Shown here: positions 1-7,000 of the stretch, piece after piece
Numbering within the stretch: position 1 is the stretch's first letter
Layout of the letters: every line of letters starts with the position of its first letter
Assembly: GCA_023512255.1 (NCBI GenBank)
Contig: JAILZY010000108.1
Location: 1 to 10,856 of the forward strand
Origin: a bacterium
Lineage (GTDB): Bacteria > SZUA-182 > DTGQ01
Direction: 5' to 3'
DNA length: 10,856 nt
Notes under the pieces: model-generated
What the model was told of the DNA's origin: nothing
Databases searched by the model: none
What the model saw: only the letters and a program-made list of their open reading frames with translations
Program-made: the position numbers and the translations under genes

Positions 1-72
1 ACTATTGTCTTTTACCTCAATACCCTTACCCTGCGGCTTATCTCCTCCTCCTAATTTAAACATGGGGAACAT
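1..72 (-). CDS. Possible start of a divergent gene, cut by the window edge
   Basis: On the minus strand an ATG at 72-70 opens a frame that stays open to base 1, giving 24 codons. A second in-frame ATG lies at 63-61. The short peptide has a plausible soluble composition: a GGGDK stretch followed by KPQGKGIEVKD. The frame is also open upstream to stop codons near base 118, with an in-frame TTG, so the exact start is unclear. No Shine-Dalgarno sequence sits at a good distance from either ATG; a GGAAG lies about 20 bases upstream. I do not recognise the product. If real, the gene is transcribed away from the cytochrome cluster and 73-219 is a shared divergent promoter region. The fragment is so short that chance is a serious alternative. 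Confidence 0.3.
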   Translation of the reverse strand, partial: MFPMFKLGGGDKPQGKGIEVKDNS

Positions 73-206
73 CTGTTTTTTGAGTATTTTTCTTCCTTTC
101 AAACAGAAGATATGCTATCATTTTATTATCATTATTATCTATCTCTCCCATCTTTGGGCACCTATCTTTGGGGATCGTCTTTTTAGGGAGAAGGAGAGCC
201 GGGAAA

Positions 207-213
207 GGGGGGG
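207..213 (+). promoter_or_regulatory. Ribosome binding site with a G7 tract
   Basis: A run of seven G residues preceded by AAA lies six bases before the ATG at 220. It can pair with the anti-Shine-Dalgarno end of 16S rRNA and supports that start over the in-frame ATG at 232. A second purine-rich AAGGAG at 191-196 is too far upstream to serve this start. Confidence 0.5.
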
Positions 214-219
214 CTTAGA

Positions 220-1191
220 ATGAGGAAGGTTATGAAGAGGGCAAGCTTTTTTATCGTTTGCACGGCTCTATGTTGGTGGCTGCTTTTGGCTGTCCCAGCA
301 GTTGAGGCAGCGATAGCTGAATATTTAAAAGAGAATATCACTCCTGCTTTGGTTATCCACCAATTTAACAATCAACTTCCCCTTGGTCAGCCGGTTGATG
401 TTTATATTGATGGCTCCGGCAATCTTTATGTGATCGACTCTTCAAGCAAGGCTGTTCTCATCTTCGATAATCAATATCAACCCTTAAGTAGGCTAGATGC
501 GGTGAGCGGTTTGTCATCGCCAAAGGCAGTAGCCGCAGATCAGAAGGGCTATATTTATGTGTCCGATGCAGAAGGCGGAATCCTGGTTTTTAACTCCATT
601 GGCAAGATTGTCCGAAAGATTGATCTGGATCATTTGACCAAGGGCAAGGTTAGGTCTGCTCAAGACCTAGCTATTGACCAGTCTGGCTACCTATATCTGG
701 CTACTGGAACAGAGCAGGGGGCATTGGTCATAGATCCCCAGGGTAGGCTCAAGATGGCCATAACTCCTCAGGAGCCAGCCAAGGAGGAGGGCATGGGGCC
801 AACACCGGTAGCTGTTGATCGGCTAACGCTTGATTCAGACGGCAGAATCTATCTGCTCAGTGCGCAGATGGGAAGAGTCTATGTTTATCAGAGTCCTGAC
901 AGGTTTTTGTTTCAATTCGGACAAAAAGGTGGATCCTTTGGGAAACTAAGTCAACCGGTTGGCATCGCGGTTGATCGGTCAAAGGGATTAATCTATGTCA
1001 TAGACTATATGCGACATACCCTGAGTATATATAATTTGGAAGGGGTATTTTTGCAGGAATACGGCGGTCAGGGTGAAAAGCCGGGTTGGTTTAGCCATCC
1101 CAACCAGATCTGTCTGGATAAGCAACACCGTCTGATTGTGGCCGACTCTTTTAATCATCGTCTTCAGGTATTGGCTGTTCAATCGCCATAG
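220..1191 (+). CDS. Exported six-bladed NHL-repeat beta-propeller protein
   Basis: The 323-residue protein begins with a basic, strongly hydrophobic signal peptide, with likely cleavage after VEA at about residue 30. The cysteines in the leader do not fit a lipobox, so a soluble periplasmic or secreted protein is more likely than a lipoprotein. The rest is six NHL-type blades at about residues 58-83, 100-125, 147-172, 198-224, 245-271 and 293-318. Each follows the pattern P-x-x-[IV]-x-[IVL]-D-x-x-G-x-[IL]-Y-[IV]-x-D, ending in an aromatic or aliphatic strand such as VLIFD or LQVLAV. NHL propellers normally act as protein-protein or ligand scaffolds; no catalytic residues are evident. The gene lies 211 bp before a multihaem cytochrome gene on the same strand, with a related propeller after that gene. 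A role in assembling or docking the cytochromes is inferred from this context only. Confidence 0.85.
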   Translation: MRKVMKRASFFIVCTALCWWLLLAVPAVEAAIAEYLKENITPALVIHQFNNQLPLGQPVDVYIDGSGNLYVIDSSSKAVLIFDNQYQPLSRLDAVSGLSSPKAVAADQKGYIYVSDAEGGILVFNSIGKIVRKIDLDHLTKGKVRSAQDLAIDQSGYLYLATGTEQGALVIDPQGRLKMAITPQEPAKEEGMGPTPVAVDRLTLDSDGRIYLLSAQMGRVYVYQSPDRFLFQFGQKGGSFGKLSQPVGIAVDRSKGLIYVIDYMRHTLSIYNLEGVFLQEYGGQGEKPGWFSHPNQICLDKQHRLIVADSFNHRLQVLAVQSP

Positions 1192-1301
1192 AGAGGCTTA
1201 AAAAACAACTGCTTTGTGAGCAGATGATGAGTAAGTAATATATTTTTTAAAAAAATACCGAAATATTAATTCAAGGGAAAGTCTTCTTCAGGGCTCGCTA
1301 C

Positions 1302-1330
1302 TTGAAAGATAACCACAACATTATTATATT
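1302..1330 (+). promoter_or_regulatory. Putative sigma70-type promoter for the cytochrome-propeller pair
   Basis: TTGAAA at 1302-1307 is followed by a 17-base spacer and TATATT at 1325-1330. Each hexamer differs by one base from the TTGACA/TATAAT consensus, and the spacing is ideal. Transcription would begin near 1337, leaving a leader of about 65 bases before the ATG at 1403. The region is AT-rich, so a chance match is possible. The 10-bp duplication starting at 1326 overlaps the -10 element and the probable start site. Confidence 0.45.
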
Positions 1331-1347
1331 ATACCATATTATACCAT
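1326..1347 (+). repeat. Tandem 10-bp duplication at the putative promoter
   Basis: ATATTATACC occurs twice back to back (1326-1335 and 1336-1345), followed by AT of a third copy. It supplies a second TATTATACC-type sequence just downstream of the proposed -10 element. This could shift the transcription start or arise from simple slippage. Confidence 0.8.
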
Positions 1348-1351
1348 CGAC

Positions 1352-1380
1352 TTTAGGAGTGAATCTTTTAGGATGAATCT
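1352..1380 (+). repeat. Tandem near-repeat in the leader of the cytochrome gene
   Basis: TTTAGGAGTGAATCT (1352-1366) is followed directly by TTTAGGATGAATCT (1367-1380); the copies differ by one base deletion. Each carries an AGGA motif resembling a ribosome binding site, but both lie too far from the ATG at 1403 to serve it. It may be a recent slippage product or a leader element. Confidence 0.75.
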
Positions 1381-1385
1381 TTAAA

Positions 1386-1392
1386 AAGGGGG
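1386..1392 (+). promoter_or_regulatory. Ribosome binding site of the 414-residue cytochrome
   Basis: AAGGGGG ends ten bases before the ATG at 1403. A GGAG at 1398-1401 is only one base from the start codon and is too close to function. The purine run together with the signal peptide supports ATG 1403. Confidence 0.4.
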
Positions 1393-1402
1393 CGTTTGGA
1401 GC

Positions 1403-2647
1403 ATGAAAAGAAGGGGAATTTTTCAAGTTCTGTTGACTGTGGCACTTAGCAGCGGGTTGATTTTTATCCGAGGGGTAATGAGGTCTGAGGCAGGGGTAAA
1501 GGGAGCATGTTCTACCTGTCATACCATGCATAACAGTCAGAGCGGAGAGGAAGTGAATAAAGAAGGTGCTCAGTCATATCTGATCAGCAGAGGCAACCTG
1601 AATGCCGCAAACCCTTGTCTTGGCTGTCATAAGATACCGACAGCCAATGGAGAATTTCTGGTCAGGTTGATAGAGAATGATCCAAACAGCCTCGTGCCTC
1701 AGGTTAATGTTGATCTTGCAGTAACGAATGGTAAAGTATCGGCTGCGGGAACTTATTACTATACCACTAGAGACAAAACTGAGCAGAATGGGAAAAGTTG
1801 CCGCAAAGGGCATAATGTGGCTGGGATGGAGGATGATAATGGTGGCAATGAAGATGGCTGGCTTGGAGTTGTGCCGCCTGGCGGGACGGAAGATTGCATC
1901 AAGAGTAATTTTAGCAATCAGTTGACTTGCGCGGGGGCCTCTGGCTGTCATGGGGATAGGAATATAGCTGATCCGCTGGCTTCGATCAAGGGGGGACATC
2001 ATAGCCCGGCCGCAAACACTTATGAAGGACGCTATCGGGATGGAAATACAGTGGCCAGCAGCTATCGGATGCTCCTTGGGGTCAAGGGTCGGGTAGCTAG
2101 CAGGTGGGAATATGGGGATCATAGAGACGAGATTCTCGATCAGGCTGATTTGAGTGGAGATGATATTAATATTTATCAGGGGACGGATAAGGGAGTACAG
2201 GGTAGTAAAAGGCATCCTGGACCTGATGGATCGATCAATGGCTTTTGCGGTGAGTGTCATGGGTGTGCTGAGGGGAATACCGAAAACGGCTTCCATAGTC
2301 TGCGGGGATTGAAGGGAGAAGGTAATAGTGAGATGAGCTCTCCCTGGAAGCGGCATCCAACAGATATCGTGATGAAGGCAAACACCGCTTATTGGGATTA
2401 TCCTGGGGAGAAAGGCAAGTTTTATTCTCAGGAAGTACCGGTCGGTTTTGCTAAGATAAGTAAAACGGGCACAGTAAATGATCTTCAAAAATCGGATCGG
2501 GTCGTCCTATGTGTATCTTGTCATCGGGCTCATGGGTCACAGTATGACGATGCCTTGCGGTGGGATTATCGGGAGATGAAAACCAGCGCAACCAAAGGCA
2601 GCGGCTGCTTCCGTTGTCATACGGATAAGTATAACAAGAATCAGTAA
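1403..2647 (+). CDS. Secreted multihaem c-type cytochrome (5 CXXCH plus CX5CH)
   Basis: The 414-residue protein starts with a signal peptide (MKRR, then a hydrophobic core) probably cut after SEA at residue 30. Canonical haem sites CXXCH start at C36, C72, C282, C370 and C402. The first continues as CHTMHNS and the fourth as CHRAHGS, both typical of doubled-CXXCH cytochromes. C176-C182-H183 forms a CX5CH that may or may not bind haem. C133-R-K-G-H137 looks like a CXXCH with glycine in place of the second cysteine. Histidines in GGHHS (197-201) and WKRHPTD (315-321) are candidate distal ligands. The middle region (190-280) has no haem motif and may form a separate domain. The gene ends 26 bp before the second NHL gene, so the two are very likely co-transcribed. 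An electron-transfer role in the periplasm or at the surface is inferred; redox partners cannot be seen. Confidence 0.88.
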   Translation: MKRRGIFQVLLTVALSSGLIFIRGVMRSEAGVKGACSTCHTMHNSQSGEEVNKEGAQSYLISRGNLNAANPCLGCHKIPTANGEFLVRLIENDPNSLVPQVNVDLAVTNGKVSAAGTYYYTTRDKTEQNGKSCRKGHNVAGMEDDNGGNEDGWLGVVPPGGTEDCIKSNFSNQLTCAGASGCHGDRNIADPLASIKGGHHSPAANTYEGRYRDGNTVASSYRMLLGVKGRVASRWEYGDHRDEILDQADLSGDDINIYQGTDKGVQGSKRHPGPDGSINGFCGECHGCAEGNTENGFHSLRGLKGEGNSEMSSPWKRHPTDIVMKANTAYWDYPGEKGKFYSQEVPVGFAKISKTGTVNDLQKSDRVVLCVSCHRAHGSQYDDALRWDYREMKTSATKGSGCFRCHTDKYNKNQ

Positions 2648-2665
2648 GAATCGACAGCAAGAAGT

Positions 2666-2670
2666 AGGAG
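2666..2670 (+). promoter_or_regulatory. Ribosome binding site of the second NHL gene, unusually close
   Basis: AGGAG ends only three bases before the ATG at 2674, shorter than the usual five to nine. No better in-frame start follows: the GTG at codon 7 has no purine-rich leader. Initiation may be weak or helped by translation of the preceding gene, which stops 26 bp upstream. Confidence 0.45.
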
Positions 2671-2673
2671 CGA

Positions 2674-3720
2674 ATGAGAAGTTTTGGTCTGGTGAAGGCG
2701 GCGTGCGGCCTTAGTGGCCTTGGTTTTGGTAGCCTTGGTATATTTGGTATAATTATTGGCAGTCTTGGTATAATTGGTAGTAGTATTCTTTTTGGCGCGC
2801 TGGTGGGCTTCTCTTCACCTGCTTTGGTTAAGAGTGCTGAAGCCAAGGAGGCTAATCCTAAGGCCAAGATCCGTATGGAGTGGCTTTTTGAGGTGCATGG
2901 AAGCCAGAAGGGCCAACCTTTCAGTCGTCCTCAGGGAATATTCCTGGATACCATTAAAAAGAAGGTTTATATCGCCGATACGGACCGCGGACAGGTGGCT
3001 ATATTTTCCTTTTCAGGAGAGCCGCTGGGCGTTTTGACAACAGATCGGCCTCTGGCCAGCCCGCTGGGGATAGCGGTCGATTCTGAAGGTAAAATCTACA
3101 TCAGCTACCGAGATAGGCCGTCGCTGGACATCTTTGAGCCTGGAGGAAAGTATCTTTTCTCCATTCCTTCCTCTGAAGCGATGAAGAGGAAGGAATATGC
3201 TGAATTTTTAGCTGGAAAATTTGTGCTCGGTCCGGCTGGCAGGATATATGCAGTGAATAGAAAGAAGGCTGAAATTTGGGTATTTGAGCCAAGTGGGGCT
3301 TTGGCCTTTCGTTTTGGCGGCAAGGGGATGGGAGAAGGTAATTTTCAGTTTATTACTGATATTTTTTCCCGAGAGGGAAAGATTTATCTAACCGACGCTC
3401 AAGGGGTCCCGGTGCAGGTCTTCAGCCAGCAGGGTAAGTATCTTTATTCCTTTGGCAGACATGGCCAGCATGAGGAAGATTTTTCTTTTCCAAACGGCAT
3501 TTGTGTGGACCGCCACCAGAGGATATGGGTAGCTGATGCTTTTCGTCATCAGATCAAGGTTTATGATCAAAGCGGAAATTTTCTGTCTGGTTTTGGTATC
3601 TTTGGAACAGAAGCGGGGAAATTTTATTTTCCCGTTGACCTTGACTTTGACAATCAGGACAGGATATATATATTAGAAAAAAGTGGCCATAGATTTCAGG
3701 TATTTCAAATCAAAGATTAA
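2674..3720 (+). CDS. NHL-repeat beta-propeller with a glycine-rich hydrophobic leader
   Basis: The protein has 348 residues. Residues 9-52 are almost entirely G, I, L, F, S and A, far longer than a normal signal-peptide core, and include the decapeptide repeats GSLGIFGIII and GSLGIIGSSI at 19-38. A possible signal peptidase site follows at SAEA (54-57); otherwise the segment may stay as a membrane anchor or hairpin. No lipobox is evident. Six NHL blades follow at about 83-112, 129-156, 181-207, 224-251, 271-299 and 318-345, with patterns such as P-x-G-I-x-[VL]-D and [IV]-W-V-A-D. It is the same fold class as the propeller at 220-1191, but with clearly different sequence and leader. Close coupling to the upstream cytochrome gene suggests it scaffolds or docks that cytochrome, perhaps at a membrane. 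This is inference from context. Confidence 0.85.
   Translation: MRSFGLVKAACGLSGLGFGSLGIFGIIIGSLGIIGSSILFGALVGFSSPALVKSAEAKEANPKAKIRMEWLFEVHGSQKGQPFSRPQGIFLDTIKKKVYIADTDRGQVAIFSFSGEPLGVLTTDRPLASPLGIAVDSEGKIYISYRDRPSLDIFEPGGKYLFSIPSSEAMKRKEYAEFLAGKFVLGPAGRIYAVNRKKAEIWVFEPSGALAFRFGGKGMGEGNFQFITDIFSREGKIYLTDAQGVPVQVFSQQGKYLYSFGRHGQHEEDFSFPNGICVDRHQRIWVADAFRHQIKVYDQSGNFLSGFGIFGTEAGKFYFPVDLDFDNQDRIYILEKSGHRFQVFQIKD
2728..2787 (+). repeat. Duplicated 30-bp unit encoding the Gly-rich leader
   Basis: The 30-bp units 2728-2757 and 2758-2787 are imperfect tandem copies, both beginning GG(T/C)AG(C/T)CTTGGTATA. They encode GSLGIFGIII and GSLGIIGSSI within the hydrophobic leader of the second NHL protein. 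The similarity is visible in DNA as well as protein, which points to expansion by slippage or unequal recombination. Confidence 0.75.
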
Positions 3721-4068
3721 TTAATTATTATTAACAAGTTATTGGTCCTTTCGCTAAGTGTGTAACACAAGTGCACAGCGGATCAATTAGGCTATCAATC
3801 GTAGGTTGCGGACCTTGTGTCCGCCGCAGCTTGCGCACTTTATTAGCGAAAAGACCACTTATTCTATGGATAGATTAAAGAACAGGGAGAGAAGGGGAAA
3901 AGATGTAAATAAAAGATAAGGGAAATACGATTCGCTTCTTGGAAGAAGTAAGAAGGAAGAGTAGAGTAAGATAAGGTTATATCAAGTTTGGGTAAGAATA
4001 TAGCAAGTTGCATTGTTAGGTGAAGAGTGCTCCCCGTAATTTTTAGTTAGAATGATGTGGAATTAGAC
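3721..4068. other. 348-bp intergenic region without a gene
   Basis: The gap separates the second NHL gene from the giant cytochrome gene. Its first part is AT-rich, followed by the inverted-repeat element at 3743-3857. The stretch from about 3875 to 3980 is purine-rich on the + strand (many GAAG, AGGG and AAGA runs) and contains a short palindrome, CTTCTTGGAAGAAG, at 3935-3948. I see no convincing open reading frame, no clear sigma70 or sigma54 promoter, and no intrinsic terminator with a T-tract. The giant gene probably has its own promoter here, but I could not place it. Confidence 0.6.
3743..3857. repeat. 115-bp element with imperfect terminal inverted repeats (MITE- or REP-like)
   Basis: TGGTCCTTTCGCTAA at 3743-3757 pairs with TTAGCGAAAAGACCA at 3843-3857 at 14 of 15 positions. 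Just inside, AAGTGC (3769-3774) and GCACTT (3835-3840) extend the symmetry. The interior holds a perfect 6-bp hairpin, GCGGAC/GTCCGC, at 3808-3824. TTAT flanks the left end directly (3739-3742) and lies one base beyond the right end (3859-3862), a possible but imperfect target duplication. It has no coding capacity. It could be a non-autonomous mobile element, a dispersed palindromic repeat, or a structured RNA or transcription-attenuating element between the two genes. Confidence 0.5.
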
Positions 4069-7000
4069 GTGAAGAAAGCAGTCTCTATCTTTGCAGGTTT
4101 GTGTATTGTTTCGATTTTTTCCCTTTTTCCCGCGATCGCTGGGGAATACCATATCAATATCCCAGGCAAGGGGCAAAACTTAAACTGCTATGATTGTCAT
4201 ACACTTCATTTCAGCCAGGACGGCTCTGCCCCGCCGCAGGTCCCTATCGGAGCAAGACCTTGGGGAGGAGCGCCGCAGGATTATCTTTTAAAAAATATTA
4301 CTTCGGAAATGTGTCTCATGTGCCACGACGGCACTAACCCCGAGGCACCGCAAGTTACCTACTCTCCCTTATCCGGGTCTGTCTCCTCCACGTTTAATTA
4401 TCAGAGTTCAGCCGGCTATTTAGGTGAGGAAAAGAACGCTTCTGATCCCAGCTATTCTGTCTTTGGCCACACGCTAAACTCTTCTGATCCTCCCCCTGGG
4501 TATAATGGGGCCTGGGAGGGGATCCTCTCTTGCACTCGCTGTCATGACCCTCACGGCAATTCATATTATCGGAATCTTCGGCCAAAACCTTTAGTTGGTT
4601 CTGCAAATGGTTCTGTAAATGATTCTGCAAAAGGAGCTCCTCTGACCTATTTTATCAGCACCTCACCGGACGCATCTAAAGATAAGGTGATTCAGATTGC
4701 CGTCGGCCCGAATGATTCACCTTTTCTGCGCTATGATTTAAACAAGATTATCTACCGTCAGGAGGGAGACGGTGTCCAAAATTCTGCCGGTCTTTCCTTC
4801 TGGTGTGCTGGATGCCATTCCGATTTTAACCACGACGGCAAAAGCCAGGGGCCGAGGAAGCTTCATCCTACCTATGGGCTTAGCATGTCTGAGGCTAAGC
4901 CTGAGATCAGAGATAAGTGGATAAGCTCAGCTTCAGGGCCTCCGACTAGGCCTCCAACCATAACCCCAACCGACACAAATCGGGGCGAGGATCGCCTCTT
5001 TTGCGGCACCTGTCATAAGGCTCATGGCTCAACCCACAGCTATGGGTTGCTGTGGGAAAACCCTGCGGCCTCTGATCGAGAAAGCGGCCAATACATGCGA
5101 GATACCTGTCAGGCTTGCCATAATATTGGCCAGGGGCATTATGAGTCAAGCCCTCATGCGGACCCAAATTTTGGGGTCTATCGAGTGCAAGAATTCGCTA
5201 GGGGTGAGTGTGAGCATTGCCATCAGCAGCACGGCACCCCGCGTGGGGCTAGCAGCGGCAGCAGCAGTGGCGGCCAAAATAGCGGCGGCATGGTGCGGGA
5301 TTATTATGAGCATAACTTATTTTCCGCTAACAATAAGTTTTTGTGTCTGACTGACGGCTGTCATAAAGACGGCCCGCCCTCCTATCCTCTTTCTGATACC
5401 ACCTTTTCAGATGAGACATCAAAAGCCAGGATCAGTATTGCCGTCGTCCCTGGCAGCGACAGAGCCTATCTTGGCTACTTCGAAGCCAACCGGCAAATCA
5501 ATAATACCATAGTCCGGCTTGCCGGCCTGCAATATCGGGGAAGGTGGCCGGGGGCTTCTGTTTACAACAATGAGCAATATTCTCCGCATGGTCGAGAGCA
5601 GGGCCCCATGCCTGATGGGGGCTCGTGTCTTAATTGTCATAGTCCTCACGGCACGGAGAGCCAATTTGACATGCTCAAATTGCCCTATAGGGGGACCCCT
5701 AACTCAAGCAGTCAAGCGGCTGATAATTATAAGCTTTGCTTTAGCTGCCACAGTGAGCAGGGGCCATCTGAGATGAGGGCCGAAACTAAAAAAATTGCCA
5801 GCTATTATACTCTGGATGATCCCTACTCAGGGCATCGGATAAAAAGTGCTAATGGGTTTGCCCAGCCAGGGGATAAACTGGCCTGCTCAAATTGTCATAA
5901 CCCTCATGGTTCAATGGGCCATAACAAAAGCGCCCCTAATCTTCATCTCCTTTCGGATGAGCGGCCAGAGTGGAGTGGGCTTAAGGATACCTTGACTGAT
6001 CCTAATTCCTCCCGAAAATTTTGTTTTGGCTGCCATGTGCCCTCTGACTCTCCTCAGAGTGAGAAGGAAAAATGGCCTAAGGTGGAAGGAATTCAGATGC
6101 AGCCGATTCCTGACTTTGCCGAGCACCGACGAGAGGCGGCTGGCAGCTGTCACAGTTGTCATGGCGGAAGCTATGATAAACCCGATTCGGAAAATGTCCA
6201 TCATCCTTCCCCGGGCAGTTGCGATAAGTGTCATGCGGATCAGGGAGCCTGGGAGAGGAAGGTGTATAGTGGGCCTCACCGCTCTCATACTGACCGATAT
6301 GCTTTTGCCTGTGAGGTCTGCCATGCCCGACAGAACCGCAAAGCCGCAAAAGCCACTCATGGCTATGGCAAGCCGCAGGGGGCGATTTGCCAGTATGCAG
6401 AAGTGTGCTTCTGCGACGGCTCTGATTCAATTGATTGGAAGGAGCAAGTTCTCCATAAGAAAACTTACCGCTATCGCTCTTTGTACCATAATCCCTATGA
6501 TAAGGCCGGGATTGTGCCAGGCTATGATGCTTCAGCCTATGAGCGGCCCGAAAGCCGCTGTTTGCCTGATCCGGTTGATCCCAACCGCGTTCTTTGGACC
6601 GACCAGAGCACCTTCAGGGGGCAGGATTCGTGCAGCAATATCTGGTGTCATAGCAATGCTAATCCACTCAGCTTGCCTAACTTTCCTAGGGCGAATAGCT
6701 ATCGGGCTAACCCTTCATTTCACCTGACCTGGGATGAGCATGACACGGATCGGTGCAATAATTGTCATGGATTTACGGATCTAGATCAGCCGGCTGAGCA
6801 ATACCAGCTCTCCTCGTATCACCGAAAGCATATTGTGGTTACTACACCAGGGAAAGCTACATGCGGCAAGGAGAAGATCCGCTGCGGCTGGTGTCATGCC
6901 AAAACCTGCAGTGAGGATTCAAACACTATTCGGGAGGATGGGGGATACTCCTTCCATGTCAATGGGGTAAAGGATGTTGTTTTCCTCGATCCCAATGGGA

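Noticed and set aside
5-223. A 72-codon + strand frame upstream of the first NHL gene
   Set aside because: It has low-complexity hydrophobic content, no ribosome site, and overlaps the start of the well-supported NHL gene.
1209-1223. Hairpin CTGCT-TTGTG-AGCAG after the first NHL gene as an intrinsic terminator
   Set aside because: The stem is only five base pairs, and no T-tract follows directly; the AT-rich stretch begins nearly 20 bases later.
1574-2488. A long minus-strand frame opposite the 414-residue cytochrome
   Set aside because: The + strand frame has clear haem motifs and a signal peptide; the opposite frame has no recognisable features and is an antisense shadow.
3988-4005. A sigma54 (-24/-12) promoter before the giant gene
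   Set aside because: GG and GC can be found 12 bases apart, but the surrounding TGGCAC and TTGCA consensus bases do not match.
3721-4068. A c-di-GMP (GEMM) riboswitch, which often precedes cytochrome genes in Geobacter
   Set aside because: I looked for the conserved GEMM core sequences in this gap and in 1-219 and 1192-1402 and saw none in the right order.
6406-6417. C-F-C-D at residues 780-783 as a further haem site
   Set aside because: The spacing is CXC and no histidine follows, so it cannot be a c-type haem attachment motif.
6026-6727. A + strand frame of 233 codons inside the giant gene
   Set aside because: It lies wholly within the CXXCH-coding frame, has no ribosome site or family features, and arises from that frame's codon pattern.
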